From the NCBI GenBank assembly GCA_016720775.1, contig JADKJX010000001.1, forward strand, positions 744,001 through 808,000: a DNA stretch of 64,000 nucleotides, written 5' to 3'. The stretch comes from Chitinophagaceae bacterium. Its GTDB lineage: Bacteria > Bacteroidota > Bacteroidia > Chitinophagales > Chitinophagaceae. Shown here in pieces: positions 26,601-35,612 of this stretch. The position numbers and the translations under genes were made by a program. Positions within the stretch are counted from its first letter, which is position 1; every line of letters starts with the position of its first letter. The notes below the pieces were generated by a model. That model did no database searches. It worked only from the letters and a program-made list of their open reading frames with translations, and was not told the DNA's origin.

Positions 26601-27080
26601 ATGAGTGGAAGTGGAACGAACTATGTAACGGCAGAAACGTTTGAACGGTTAAAAACTGAATTGCAGCACTTGAAAGGAGTTGACCGGCCTGCTGCCAGCC
26701 ATGCCATTGCGGAAGCAAGGGAAAAGGGTGACCTGAAGGAAAATGCAGAATACGATGCTGCCAAAGAAGCCCAGGGTATGCTGGAAGCCAAGATAAAACA
26801 CCTGGAAGGGGTTATTGCAAATGCCCGGATACTGGATGAAAGGAATATTGATACCAGCAAGGTCTCTATACTAACCAGTGTAACACTTACCAACCTGAAT
26901 ACAAAAAAGAAGGTTACCTACAAGATCGTATCAGAAAATGAAGCTGACCTGAAACTGGGAAAGATATCAGTGACCTCCCCGATAGGGCATGCATTGCTGG
27001 GAAAAACAGTTGGCGAATCAATAGATGTACAGGTGCCCGCTGGCGTACTCAAATTTCAAATAGAGAGTATTGATCTTTAA
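26601..27080 (+). CDS. greA: Transcription elongation factor GreA
   Basis: 159 aa from ATG 26601; an in-frame upstream start would translate through the terminator hairpin and is rejected. The N-terminal coiled coil runs from YVTAETFERLKTELQHLKG through AREKGDLKENAEYDAAKEAQGMLEAKIKHLE, and its tip carries the acidic residues that stimulate transcript cleavage. The C-terminal FKBP-like domain ends SPIGHALLGKTVGESIDVQVPAG. GreA rescues backtracked RNA polymerase. A strong terminator follows. Confidence 0.96.
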   Translation: MSGSGTNYVTAETFERLKTELQHLKGVDRPAASHAIAEAREKGDLKENAEYDAAKEAQGMLEAKIKHLEGVIANARILDERNIDTSKVSILTSVTLTNLNTKKKVTYKIVSENEADLKLGKISVTSPIGHALLGKTVGESIDVQVPAGVLKFQIESIDL

Positions 27081-27101
27081 ATACTGAAGTAATTACTTCC
27101 A

Positions 27102-27131
27102 CCCATCGGCCCGTTGGCCGATGGGTTTTTT
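27102..27131 (+). terminator. Intrinsic terminator of greA
   Basis: CCCATCGGCC (27102-27111) and GGCCGATGGG (27116-27125) form a perfect 10-bp stem with the loop CGTT, followed by six T. It is the strongest terminator in the window. Confidence 0.92.
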
Positions 27132-27145
27132 GTGCCGTATCTTTG
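27114..27145 (+). promoter_or_regulatory. Putative promoter of the HIT gene, overlapping the greA terminator
   Basis: TTG (27114-27116) lies in the loop and right stem of the greA terminator. After 21 bases it is followed by TATCTTTG (27138-27145), an exact TAnnTTTG. The HIT start is 14 bases downstream. Confidence 0.5.
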
Positions 27146-27159
27146 CCGAAATTATTTTT

Positions 27160-27549
27160 ATGACTGTTTTTTCAAAGATCATTGCCGGGCAGATACCTTC
27201 TTATAAAATTGCCGAAAGTGAAAAGTTCATTGCCTTTATGGATATTGAACCGTTGGTTACGGGCCATGTGCTGGTGGTTCCAAAAACAGAAGTAGATAAG
27301 CTATTTGATGTGCCGGATGATTACCTGGCAGAAATGCTGATTTTTGCAAAACCCATTGCCCATGCCATTGAAAAAGCTTTCCACTGCAACCGGTGTGGTA
27401 TCAGTGTGATCGGACTGGAGGTGCCGCATGCACACATGCATTTGGTCCCGATCAATTCATCCAGCGACCTGAATTTTACCAGACCGAAACTTACATGTTC
27501 GGCAGAAGATTTAAAAAAAGCACAGGAAAAAATACTGGCGAAGCTTTAA
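27160..27549 (+). CDS. HIT-family nucleotide-binding hydrolase
   Basis: 129 aa from ATG 27160; a longer in-frame start would begin inside the greA terminator. Begins MTVFSKIIAGQIPSYKIAES, with FMDIEPLVTGHVLVVPK and the histidine triad VPHAHMHLVPIN (HxHxH). HIT proteins hydrolyse nucleoside phosphoramidates or dinucleotides such as AppppA. Its stop overlaps the stop of the convergent response regulator. Confidence 0.93.
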   Translation: MTVFSKIIAGQIPSYKIAESEKFIAFMDIEPLVTGHVLVVPKTEVDKLFDVPDDYLAEMLIFAKPIAHAIEKAFHCNRCGISVIGLEVPHAHMHLVPINSSSDLNFTRPKLTCSAEDLKKAQEKILAKL

Positions 27550-28232
27550 TTAATGGTGAGGCGAAATCCAACCCCATGAATGGTTTCCAGCACGATCCGG
27601 GGGTCGGCTTTAAAATGTTTGCGCAGCTTGGTGATGAACACATCCATGCTCCTGCCTAAAAAATAATCATCCTTTCCCCATACGTTCAATAAAACCTCTT
27701 CCCGCTTTAAAACCTTGTTTTCGTGCTGTGCAAAAAACCGCAGCAGGTCAGATTCCTTTTGGGTGAGCGTGATCACATCTGTTTTTGTGTACAACTTCAG
27801 TTCGTTGAAAACAAATTTCAGGTTTCCCAGTTGGTACACTTCAACAGTATCTGCCTGTAATTTTTTTGTACGGCGTAAAAAAACCTCCATCCGCAGAATG
27901 AGTTCTTCAATGCTGAAAGGCTTTGTGATGTAATCATCGGCGCCGGATTGAAAACCTTTCAGCTTATCCTCCTGCATGCTCTTGGCAGTTAAAAAAATAA
28001 TGGGCACCACATCACTTTGCTGGCGTATTTTTTTTGCGAGCGAAAAACCATCCCGTACCGGCATATTGATATCCAGCAGGCAAATGTCGAAATCCTTTTT
28101 TTGAAACTGCTGCCAGGCTACTTCGCCATCGGGGCAGTGGGTTACTTCAAAGTCAACATCCTGCAGGGAGTCTTTTATAACAAAACCCAATGAAAGGTCA
28201 TCTTCAGCCAATAAAACTTTTGCTTTTGCCAT
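27546..28232 (-). CDS. OmpR/RprY-type response regulator
   Basis: 228 aa. The receiver domain has the acidic pair (LLAEDDLSLG), the phosphoacceptor Asp in CLLDINMPVRDG, the conserved Thr and Lys of IFLTAKS, and DDYITKPF. The C-terminal winged helix (TQKESDLLRFFAQHENKVLKREEVL; VFITKLRKHFKADPRIVLETIHGVGFRL) is the OmpR output. The cognate kinase lies 10 bases upstream. The signal is unknown; in Bacteroides the similar RprX/RprY pair affects envelope and antibiotic phenotypes. Confidence 0.93.
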   Translation of the reverse strand: MAKAKVLLAEDDLSLGFVIKDSLQDVDFEVTHCPDGEVAWQQFQKKDFDICLLDINMPVRDGFSLAKKIRQQSDVVPIIFLTAKSMQEDKLKGFQSGADDYITKPFSIEELILRMEVFLRRTKKLQADTVEVYQLGNLKFVFNELKLYTKTDVITLTQKESDLLRFFAQHENKVLKREEVLLNVWGKDDYFLGRSMDVFITKLRKHFKADPRIVLETIHGVGFRLTIN

Positions 28233-28242
28233 AGTGCCTGGT

Positions 28243-29514
28243 TTAAGTACGTGGAATAATTATGGTGAAAGTGCTTCCTTTTCCCGGTTCACTTTCCAGC
28301 TCGATCTTCCCGTTGTGCGTATCAATGACCTTCTTAACAAAATTCAGACCAAGCCCGAAACCTTTACTGGTATGTAACTCTCCCTGGGTGATGCGGTAGA
28401 ACCGGTCGAATATTTTTTTCTGGTGCTCAGTTGCTATACCAATGCCGTTATCTTTTACCGATACAACAAGGTCTGTTCCGATGATATTTGTATCGATCTG
28501 TATCTCCGGGTTTGCTGAGTACTTGATCGCATTTTCTATCAGGTTGATGAAACAGAGCCGCAGGTAAGACTTATCTGCCTTTACCAATATTTCCGGAATC
28601 GGATAATTGGTTTTGATGGTTGCATTTTTTTGTTCAACCAATGGCTGCAGGTCATTGATGGCCTCACGTATCAATAAATTCACATCAAAACTTTCTTTTT
28701 CCAGCGGCAAAGAACTGCGGTCAGTATAAGCTATTTCCAAAAGCCGTTGCACCTGTGCCTGCAGGTGGGAGGTTTGTTCGCTGATGATGCCGGCATAGTT
28801 CATCAAACGATCGGGCTTTTCAAAAATGTTTTTCTGCTGCAATACATCCGACGCAATTTTAATAACGGCAAGCGGCGTTTTAAATTCATGCGTGAAGTTG
28901 TTTACAAAATCCCGTTGTGTTTCGTTATAGAATTTCTGCCGGTAGAAATAAAAAACGCTGAATCCAAAACCCACCAGCACCAGCAGCAGCATACCACCGG
29001 AAGCGATCCAGAAAAGCATTTGTTTTATGATGTACTGCCCCCGGTGAGGGAAAAATAAGATGATGTATGAATAATCTTTTTTGATCAGGGGGAGGTCTGT
29101 CTCTTTTGAAGAAGCATGGTAAGCGTCCGGCAGGTCTATGTATTTCTCAATAGTAAATTTATTCAGTTCATGGCTGTAAATAGCTGCCCGGCAATCGGAG
29201 TACACATCAAAGTCGGTCAGTTCTGCCTTTAGGTTTACCCACAGCCTGCTCAGATCAGGACTGCAGTCTATTTTCAGCAGGTACACATCCGGGTTTACAT
29301 TTTCAACCACTTTCTGCACATTGTCTTTAACGTCATTCACCAGTTCCATATCGGCATAAAGGGCCCGTATGCTTTTGGAGACATTGATGTTGAACTGCTT
29401 TTCTTCATACAAATAAACCTTCTGCAGCCAGATGAGCTGGATGGCAATGATGATGGTGATCAAAACCGTACTGATCAGTATTACCAGCCTTAATGTTCTT
29501 GAACGAATAACCAT
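28243..29514 (-). CDS. Sensor histidine kinase (HisKA/HATPase_c), partner of the OmpR-type regulator
   Basis: 423 aa. Two membrane segments (about residues 9-29 and 165-190) enclose a periplasmic sensor domain. The HisKA H-box is FVNNFTHEFKTPLAVIK, the N-box LIENAIKYS, G1 VKDNGIGIA and G2 KGFGLGLNFVKKVID, ending in GSTFTIIIP. It phosphorylates the response regulator immediately downstream. The sensed signal is not apparent. Confidence 0.93.
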   Translation of the reverse strand: MVIRSRTLRLVILISTVLITIIIAIQLIWLQKVYLYEEKQFNINVSKSIRALYADMELVNDVKDNVQKVVENVNPDVYLLKIDCSPDLSRLWVNLKAELTDFDVYSDCRAAIYSHELNKFTIEKYIDLPDAYHASSKETDLPLIKKDYSYIILFFPHRGQYIIKQMLFWIASGGMLLLVLVGFGFSVFYFYRQKFYNETQRDFVNNFTHEFKTPLAVIKIASDVLQQKNIFEKPDRLMNYAGIISEQTSHLQAQVQRLLEIAYTDRSSLPLEKESFDVNLLIREAINDLQPLVEQKNATIKTNYPIPEILVKADKSYLRLCFINLIENAIKYSANPEIQIDTNIIGTDLVVSVKDNGIGIATEHQKKIFDRFYRITQGELHTSKGFGLGLNFVKKVIDTHNGKIELESEPGKGSTFTIIIPRT

Positions 29515-29587
29515 GTGTATCTGATTGCTGCAAAGGTTTTATGAAACCGAAGATATTTTTGTTAAGAACGGGTTAAGCCCTATTCTG

Positions 29588-30151
29588 TTACTTTTTTACT
29601 TTACCGGGATTTTTTGCAATAAAGTCTTTCCACCCCGTTGCTTTATTGCTGTTACCTGCCGTGATCGTTTTTTGCTGAAAATGATGACAAACTGCTACTG
29701 CCAGGGCATCCGTGGCGTCATAATACTTAGGATCTTCTTTAAAAGCCAGTATCTGTTGCAGCATTTTCATTACCTGCTCTTTAGACGCATTGCCGTTTCC
29801 GGTGATGGATTGCTTTACTTTTTTTGGCGAGTATTCAGTTACATCCATCCCATGCCGCATGGCCGCCGCAATGGAAACACCCTGCGCCCTGCCCAGCTTA
29901 AGCATGCTTTGCACATTCTTGCCAAAGAAGGGAGCTTCAATGGCAAACGTAGTTGGCTGGTATTTTGTAATGAGGCCGCTTACAGTATTAAAGATCAGTT
30001 GCAGTTTTTTATAGCCGTCTTTTACTTTACCGGGTTGTAATACGCCCATCTCCAGCAACGTTATATGGTTGCCCTGCACTTTCACCAGGCCATAGCCCAT
30101 GATGATGGTGCCGGGATCGATTCCTAAAATAATACTTGTTTTCTTTTCCAA
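29588..30151 (-). CDS. ruvC: Crossover junction endodeoxyribonuclease RuvC (TTG start)
   Basis: About 187 aa. Cleaves Holliday junctions together with RuvAB. Catalytic acids are visible: IILGIDPGT (Asp), FAIEAPFFG (Glu), and the C-terminal DATDALAVAVCHH (two Asp). I place the start at the TTG 30151-30149 (EKKTSIILGIDPG), because family members begin only a few residues before the first catalytic motif. An ATG at 30214 would add 21 residues without similarity and overlap the divergent gene. A Lys-rich tail follows the fold. Confidence 0.92.
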   Translation of the reverse strand: MEKKTSIILGIDPGTIIMGYGLVKVQGNHITLLEMGVLQPGKVKDGYKKLQLIFNTVSGLITKYQPTTFAIEAPFFGKNVQSMLKLGRAQGVSIAAAMRHGMDVTEYSPKKVKQSITGNGNASKEQVMKMLQQILAFKEDPKYYDATDALAVAVCHHFQQKTITAGNSNKATGWKDFIAKNPGKVKK

Positions 30152-30185
30152 TGCCCTGATAAAATAATTGAAGTAACATTGTGTA

Positions 30186-31178
30186 TTGAACAAAAGTATC
30201 AAAATATTACTCAAATGGATCGTTGGCCCTTTGCTGGCAGTATGGCTATTCTATTCGCTGTACCAGCAGGTGAAGAACCAACCGGATATTGATGCTTCCG
30301 TTGCTTTGATAAAAGCCATGCCCTTCGGCCCCATGGCCTGGAAATTCTGGTTGGTGATCAGCTTTGTATTTGTAAACTGGGGGCTGGAGGCCCGTAAATG
30401 GCAACTGCTGATGCATGCCGTTCAGCCTATGAATTTTTTTACGGCATTCAAATCGGTGTTATGCGGTATAACGCTTTCGCTGAATACACCCAACCGGGTG
30501 GGGGAATACGGCGGCCGGATACTTTTTGTAAAAGAAGGGAACCGTATAAAAGCCATCACACTTTCCATTGCAGGCAGTATGGCGCAGCTCATCATTACTA
30601 TGTTGATGGGTTGCCTCGGCCTGGCGTGGCTACTGTTTACGATGGATCCGGCCACTACAACATTGATGGGGCTTTCTGTTTTCTGGTTACGCATCTTTTT
30701 GTATGGCAGCATTTTTGCAACTACCGGCATTATGATATTTTTTTTCAGGCTCAACTGGTTGGTTCGTTTGCTGGAAAGATTGCCTTATGCCGACAGGTTT
30801 TCAAAATACATTAACGTTTTGGAAACATTTGAAGCAAAAGTTTTGTTAAGGTTACTTTCTATTTCTTTCTTCCGCTATATTATTTTCGTTTTACAATACA
30901 TCTTTATGCTGCAGTTGCTGCACGTGGAAGAAAATGTGTGGACGGGTTTCTGGCTGATAACCGTGATGTTCTGGATACTGGCCATCATCCCCTCTATCGC
31001 TGTGGCCGACCTGGGAATACGTGGCACGATTGCCAAAACTTTGTTTATTTATGGTAACAATACCAACACAATCGGGATATTGACTTGTACGTTTGGTATC
31101 TGGTTTATTAACCTGTTCATACCTGCGGTGATCGGCAGTTTATTAATTTTAGGAATTAAAATAAGAAAAGAAAAATGA
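30186..31178 (+). CDS. Flippase-like (LPG-synthase TM / UPF0104) membrane protein, TTG start
   Basis: 330 aa with about eight membrane segments, beginning NKSIKILLKWIVGPLLAVWL after the TTG. It carries the family signature TLSLNTPNRVGEYGGRILFVKEGNRI, near the usual P-x-x-x-G-E, and a conserved late region IPSIAVADLGIRGTIAKTLF. The family shares the membrane half of lysyl-phosphatidylglycerol synthase and is thought to move lipids. The start is only 34 bases from the divergent ruvC start. DUF3108 overlaps its end by 4 bases, so the pair is an operon. Confidence 0.85.
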   Translation: MNKSIKILLKWIVGPLLAVWLFYSLYQQVKNQPDIDASVALIKAMPFGPMAWKFWLVISFVFVNWGLEARKWQLLMHAVQPMNFFTAFKSVLCGITLSLNTPNRVGEYGGRILFVKEGNRIKAITLSIAGSMAQLIITMLMGCLGLAWLLFTMDPATTTLMGLSVFWLRIFLYGSIFATTGIMIFFFRLNWLVRLLERLPYADRFSKYINVLETFEAKVLLRLLSISFFRYIIFVLQYIFMLQLLHVEENVWTGFWLITVMFWILAIIPSIAVADLGIRGTIAKTLFIYGNNTNTIGILTCTFGIWFINLFIPAVIGSLLILGIKIRKEK

Positions 31179-31975
31179 TGCAATACGCCAAATTGAGTTT
31201 ACTGGTGACTTGTCTTTGCAGCCTGGGTTTTACCCAGGGCGATGATACTTTCTGCAGCATCCGAAATACCGCCTTTAAGGGGGATGAAGAAATCCGGATG
31301 AAGGTTTTCTACAGTACGATGGGAATGTATGTGGGAGCGGGTGAAGCGGTCTTTAATGCTTCGGTGGAAAGGCTTAATGGAAAGACCGTTTATCATTTTA
31401 CCGGTGATGGCAAGACCTATTCTTTCTTTGATAATTTCTTTAAAGTAAGAGACAAGTACGAAAGCTATGTGGATACTGCCACGATGCTTCCTTATAAATT
31501 TGTCCGCAATGTGGATGAAGGCGGGTACAAAAAATACAACAACGTAACATTTAACCAGGATGCCAACACAGCCGTAAGCACCAACGGTGTTTTTAAAGTG
31601 AGTAACTGCATCCAGGATGTGGTGAGTTCTGTTTATTATGCCCGCAACATTGATTTTGACAAGTATAAGCCGGAAGACAAGATACCTTTTGATATGTTCC
31701 TGGATGATGAAGTATATCATCTCTATATCCGCTATGTGGGTAAGGAAAAGATCAAAACAAGATTTGGAAAATTCAATGCCATCAAGATAAAGCCACTGTT
31801 AATTAAAGGAACCATTTTTGAAGGCGGCGAAAAAATGACGGCCTGGCTCAGCGATGATCCCAATCATTTATTATTGCGGGTGGAAAGCCCGATTGCGGTG
31901 GGAAGCATAAAAGTAGACATGATGTCGTACAAGAACCTGCGCCATCCACTCAGCTCGCTTATCAGTGCAAGGTAA
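31175..31975 (+). CDS. DUF3108 secreted/periplasmic protein
   Basis: 266 aa. A short signal peptide (about residues 1-22) precedes the all-beta DUF3108 fold: YSTMGMYVGAGEAVFNA, KVRDKYESYVDTATMLPYKFVRNVDEGGY, then FDMFLDDEVYHLYIRYVGKEKIKTRFGKFNAIKIKPL and MTAWLSDDPNHLLLRVE. The function is unknown. The ATGA overlap with the flippase-like gene suggests that the two act in the same envelope lipid process; this is inference. Confidence 0.85.
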   Translation: MMQYAKLSLLVTCLCSLGFTQGDDTFCSIRNTAFKGDEEIRMKVFYSTMGMYVGAGEAVFNASVERLNGKTVYHFTGDGKTYSFFDNFFKVRDKYESYVDTATMLPYKFVRNVDEGGYKKYNNVTFNQDANTAVSTNGVFKVSNCIQDVVSSVYYARNIDFDKYKPEDKIPFDMFLDDEVYHLYIRYVGKEKIKTRFGKFNAIKIKPLLIKGTIFEGGEKMTAWLSDDPNHLLLRVESPIAVGSIKVDMMSYKNLRHPLSSLISAR

Positions 31976-31984
31976 TATCAGAGT

Positions 31985-32851
31985 TCACTCCAGTTTAAAA
32001 ACATCTTTCTGTCTTATTCCTTTTTCAGTAATCTGCAGGTTGCAGCATTCGTTCTTTGCATCATGCTCAAAGAAGAGGACATAATCATTTTCCAAAGCCT
32101 CGGAAAGAAAAGCCTGCTTTTCATTAAGCGTGGTCAGCGGAAACATATCGTAACCCATTACATAAGGTAATGGCAGGTGTGCAACCGATGGCAGGAGGTC
32201 GGCCATATACACAACTGTTCTTCCGTTGTAATTTATTTTTGGCAGCATCATAGCATCGGTATGGCCGCTTACGGTGAAAAAAGAAAGATTTGAAATGATG
32301 TGTGATTCGTAACAATTAAGCCGGGAATTATCTTTTAACTCCTTACTTATATCTAAAAATTTCAGTTGCCCGCTTTCCTGTATCGGCAAAATATTATCTT
32401 TTAAAAAACTGGCCCGCTCTCTTGCATTAGGAACGGTGGCCCATTTCCAGTGACGTTCATTGCTCCAATACGTCGCATTCTTAAATGCAGGAACCAGTTT
32501 ATCTCCATCCCGTACAATGCTTCCGCCGCAATGATCAAAATGCAGGTGGGTTAAAAAAACATCGGTGATATCTTCTTTGCTAAAACCGTGTGCTGCAAGC
32601 GACTTGTCCAATGTATCATCGCCATGCAGGTAGTAATGCCCGAAGAATTTTGCATCCTGTTTATCACCCATGCCATTATCAACCAGGATAAGTTTTCCTT
32701 CATCTTCGATCAATAAACAGCGCAACGCCCAGCTGCACATATTATTTTCATCGGCGGGGTTCAGCTTGTTCCAGATGCTTTTGGGTACCACGCCAAACAT
32801 GGCGCCGCCGTCTAATTTAAAATAGCCGGTATTGATCGTATGTAATTTCAT
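31985..32851 (-). CDS. MBL-fold metallo-hydrolase
   Basis: 288 aa. The metal-binding motif is DVFLTHLHFDHCGGSIV (HxHxDH). Other metal-site positions are FTVSGHTDAMML and the C-terminal FFEHDAKNECC. The protein has the length and architecture of quorum-quenching lactonase or methyl-parathion-hydrolase-like MBL enzymes; there is no signal peptide. The substrate cannot be assigned. It is followed upstream on the same strand by the MFS gene, 9 bases away. Confidence 0.85.
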   Translation of the reverse strand: MKLHTINTGYFKLDGGAMFGVVPKSIWNKLNPADENNMCSWALRCLLIEDEGKLILVDNGMGDKQDAKFFGHYYLHGDDTLDKSLAAHGFSKEDITDVFLTHLHFDHCGGSIVRDGDKLVPAFKNATYWSNERHWKWATVPNARERASFLKDNILPIQESGQLKFLDISKELKDNSRLNCYESHIISNLSFFTVSGHTDAMMLPKINYNGRTVVYMADLLPSVAHLPLPYVMGYDMFPLTTLNEKQAFLSEALENDYVLFFEHDAKNECCNLQITEKGIRQKDVFKLE

Positions 32852-32860
32852 TTTATAAAA

Positions 32861-34147
32861 TTATGAAACCACTGGTTTATTTTTTTGTGCCGCTGCCGTG
32901 GTCAGTAATAGTAACAGACCAAATGCAAAAAAAGTAATTAAGGCCAGGAGTGAATTACGCATGCTGTGGGTAAGCCCTTCAATCAAGCCAAAACTGAACA
33001 GGCCGATCACGATGGCAAACTTTTCTGTTACATCATAGAAACTAAAAAATGACGCCGTGTCTTTTGTTTCGGGCATTAGTTTGGAATATGTAGAGCGGCT
33101 TAATGACTGTATACCTCCCATTACCAGTCCAACCAATGATGCCAGAATATAAAAATGCATTTCGGTAGTAATGAAATACCCGGCAATGCAAACGCCTATC
33201 CAGAGTAAAACAGTAAAGATCAAAACCTTAACGTTCCCGTATTTTGCCGAGAGTTTAGACATGGCAATGGCCCCGACGATGGCCACCAGCTGTATTATTA
33301 CTGCAGTGATGATCAGTTTTTCGTCCGGCAACTTTAATTCCTTGATACCAAAATCGATGGCTACCAGCATAACGGTTTGTACCCCCATGCTGTAAAAAAA
33401 GAAAGCGCTTAAATATCTTTTTAATACCGGCATCTTAATTACCTGTTGCCATACGGTCTTTAATTCGTGGAAGCCATTTACCAATACGTGTTTTTTTGAT
33501 TTCCGTTCACTTTTAGAACTCATTGGTAACCGGGCAAAAGTTATTTGTGCAAATCCTACCCACCAGATGCCCACCAGCAAAAATGTAATGGTTAATGCAA
33601 GGCCCTTGTCTTCCATCGTCATTACCAATGCAAACCCAATCAGCTGCATTAATACGCTGCCGATATAGCCCATGGTGTAGCCCCGGGCGCTTATGCGGTC
33701 CATATCTTTTTCTGCAGCTATTTCCGGTAAGTATGAATTGTAAAAAACCTGGCTGCCGTAAAAACCAATGCCGGCAAACATAAAACACATGAGCCCGAGT
33801 GTCACGTGGGTTTTATCAGAAAAATAGAGAAGGCTGCAGCTTAATGCACCCATATAACAGAAAAAACGCATGAAATTTTTCTTGTTGCCTTTATAGTCGG
33901 CAATGGAAGACAAAACAGGAGAGAGCAGGGCAATAACCAAAAATCCAAAAGCAAGCACATAATCTTTAAGTTCGGTGTTTACAAAACGGCGCCCTAAAAA
34001 TGTGATACCATCCGGAAAATTTTTAAGCCCGGTCACAGCAGCATAATATGCCGGGAAAAAGGTGGTGGTGATAACGAGATTATAAACCGAGTTGGCCCAG
34101 TCGTACATGGCCCATCCATTGATCACTTTTTTGGAAGCAGTCTGCAT
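32861..34147 (-). CDS. UMF1-family MFS transporter
   Basis: 428 aa with about 12 membrane segments. It begins with the UMF1 signature INGWAMYDWANSVYNLVITTTFFPAYY, and includes ISARGYTMGYIGSVLMQLIGFAL and SLSRSTYSKLMPETKDTASFFSFYDV. UMF1-like proteins (Vacuole effluxer Atg22-like) are putative amino-acid or metabolite effluxers; the substrate here is unknown. Confidence 0.9.
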   Translation of the reverse strand: MQTASKKVINGWAMYDWANSVYNLVITTTFFPAYYAAVTGLKNFPDGITFLGRRFVNTELKDYVLAFGFLVIALLSPVLSSIADYKGNKKNFMRFFCYMGALSCSLLYFSDKTHVTLGLMCFMFAGIGFYGSQVFYNSYLPEIAAEKDMDRISARGYTMGYIGSVLMQLIGFALVMTMEDKGLALTITFLLVGIWWVGFAQITFARLPMSSKSERKSKKHVLVNGFHELKTVWQQVIKMPVLKRYLSAFFFYSMGVQTVMLVAIDFGIKELKLPDEKLIITAVIIQLVAIVGAIAMSKLSAKYGNVKVLIFTVLLWIGVCIAGYFITTEMHFYILASLVGLVMGGIQSLSRSTYSKLMPETKDTASFFSFYDVTEKFAIVIGLFSFGLIEGLTHSMRNSLLALITFFAFGLLLLLTTAAAQKNKPVVS

Positions 34148-34198
34148 GGTTCTTTTTTAAGGTGACCTGAAAATAGTAAATATCATTGTATTACCGGC

Positions 34199-34224
34199 AA
34201 AAAATAACCCCGCCAACGGCGGGG
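34199..34224 (-). terminator. Intrinsic terminator of the 139-aa lipoprotein gene
   Basis: On the minus strand CCCCGCC-GTT-GGCGGGG is followed by TTATTTTTT. It lies 32 bases after the lipoprotein stop codon and also separates it from the MFS gene. Confidence 0.85.
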
Positions 34225-34255
34225 TACGAGCAATGCGTAAGCAGTTAGCAAAGGC

Positions 34256-34675
34256 TCATTTATCGTAATCAGAGATCGGTTTGGCATAACCAAGATTTTT
34301 AAAAGGCTCCAGTTTGTTATTGGTGAGTTGTATGGTTACCGGTGCTTTGTTGAAAACATTTTCTGAAATGTATGCCCCGAATAACAGGAATTTATTGTCA
34401 TATCCGCTGGTTATTTTGGATGCATCCACTACAAAGTTCAGGGTGAATGTATCTTTTACTTTAATAAGTTGAACGGTTGATTCAATACTGTCCTGGAAAT
34501 ACTCCTGCTCCTTCAGGTAGTTTGCCAGCTTTTTTACAAGCGCTTCATCTACCCCATCGCCTTTATAATACACATTGTGTTTTTTATCCAGTTTATATTC
34601 CTTGCCGTATTGCTGGCAGCTGGTGATGCCTGTTGCAAGAATAGAAACAAGCAGCAGGATTTTGAATGCTTTCAT
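34256..34675 (-). CDS. Small lipoprotein of unknown function
   Basis: 139 aa. A lipoprotein signal peptide ends at TGITSCQQ (Cys20). The mature part is mixed alpha/beta with charged surface (YYKGDGVDEALVKKLANYLKE; TFTLNFVVDASKITSGYDNKF). I recognise no family. It is a single-gene unit with its own terminator, between uppP and the MFS gene. Confidence 0.75.
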   Translation of the reverse strand: MKAFKILLLVSILATGITSCQQYGKEYKLDKKHNVYYKGDGVDEALVKKLANYLKEQEYFQDSIESTVQLIKVKDTFTLNFVVDASKITSGYDNKFLLFGAYISENVFNKAPVTIQLTNNKLEPFKNLGYAKPISDYDK

Positions 34676-34742
34676 GACTGTTTATTTGAACTACATAGTT
34701 ACTTACAAAGAAGGATCCATTAAATACCCAATCCAGGGTATT

Positions 34743-35537
34743 TTACCGGCTGATATACCCGGTATAGATCAAAACGAGTAAGACGATGCCCACCACAATA
34801 CGGTAATAGCCCCACACTTTGAAGCCATGCTTTTTAAGAAAGCCAATAAAAAATTTGATGGCCAGCAGGGCAACAATAAAAGCCACCACATTGCCAATGG
34901 CCAGTTGCTTTATTTCATTGGAAGAAAAGCCGCCGTATTCTTTGTAATACTTTAATAATTTATAGCCGGTTGCTGCCAGCATGGTGGGCACGGCCAGGAA
35001 GAAAGAGAATTCTGCCGCCGCACTGCGTGTCAGTTTCTGTTGCATACCGCCAATAATGGAAGCGGCACTGCGGCTTACACCCGGTATCATGGCCAGGCAT
35101 TGCCACACGCCGATGAGTATGGCTTTTGGAAAGGAAACATCTTTTTCCGAATCAATAGTATGTTCTTTAAAAACATTATCAATGAAAAGAAGGATGATGC
35201 CGCCTGCCAGCATGGTAATGGCCACGGTAAGCGAACTCTCCAGCAATGCATCGATCTTTTTTGAAAAAAGAAATCCCAAAATAAGTGCAGGTATAACCGC
35301 AGCAATAAGTTTAGCATAGAATTTCCAGTTCTTAAAGTCGAAGAATTTCTTCCAGTATAAAACCACTACAGCCAGTATGGCACCCAGTTGAATGGCAACG
35401 GTAAAAACTTTACTGAAATCACTTTCGGAAAGATTCAGCAGTTTTTCAGTGATGATCATGTGACCGGTAGAAGAGATGGGAAGGAACTCGGTCAATCCCT
35501 CCACAATGGCAATGATGATGCTTTGAATGGTATCCAT
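34743..35537 (-). CDS. uppP: Undecaprenyl-diphosphate phosphatase
   Basis: 264 aa with about seven to eight membrane segments. The two BacA signatures are present: AIVEGLTEFLPISSTGHMII (catalytic Glu) and MIPGVSRSAASIIGGM (PGxSRS). It recycles undecaprenyl pyrophosphate for peptidoglycan and O-antigen synthesis. The ftsX-DUF3098-uppP order is a common Bacteroidota cluster; all three face the same way with short gaps. Confidence 0.96.
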   Translation of the reverse strand: MDTIQSIIIAIVEGLTEFLPISSTGHMIITEKLLNLSESDFSKVFTVAIQLGAILAVVVLYWKKFFDFKNWKFYAKLIAAVIPALILGFLFSKKIDALLESSLTVAITMLAGGIILLFIDNVFKEHTIDSEKDVSFPKAILIGVWQCLAMIPGVSRSAASIIGGMQQKLTRSAAAEFSFFLAVPTMLAATGYKLLKYYKEYGGFSSNEIKQLAIGNVVAFIVALLAIKFFIGFLKKHGFKVWGYYRIVVGIVLLVLIYTGYISR

Positions 35538-35612
35538 TTAGATTCTTTTAAAAATAGAAAATGCGAAGGAGTTAATCTTCGCATGTAATTTATAATTTCT
35601 AATTCTTAATTA

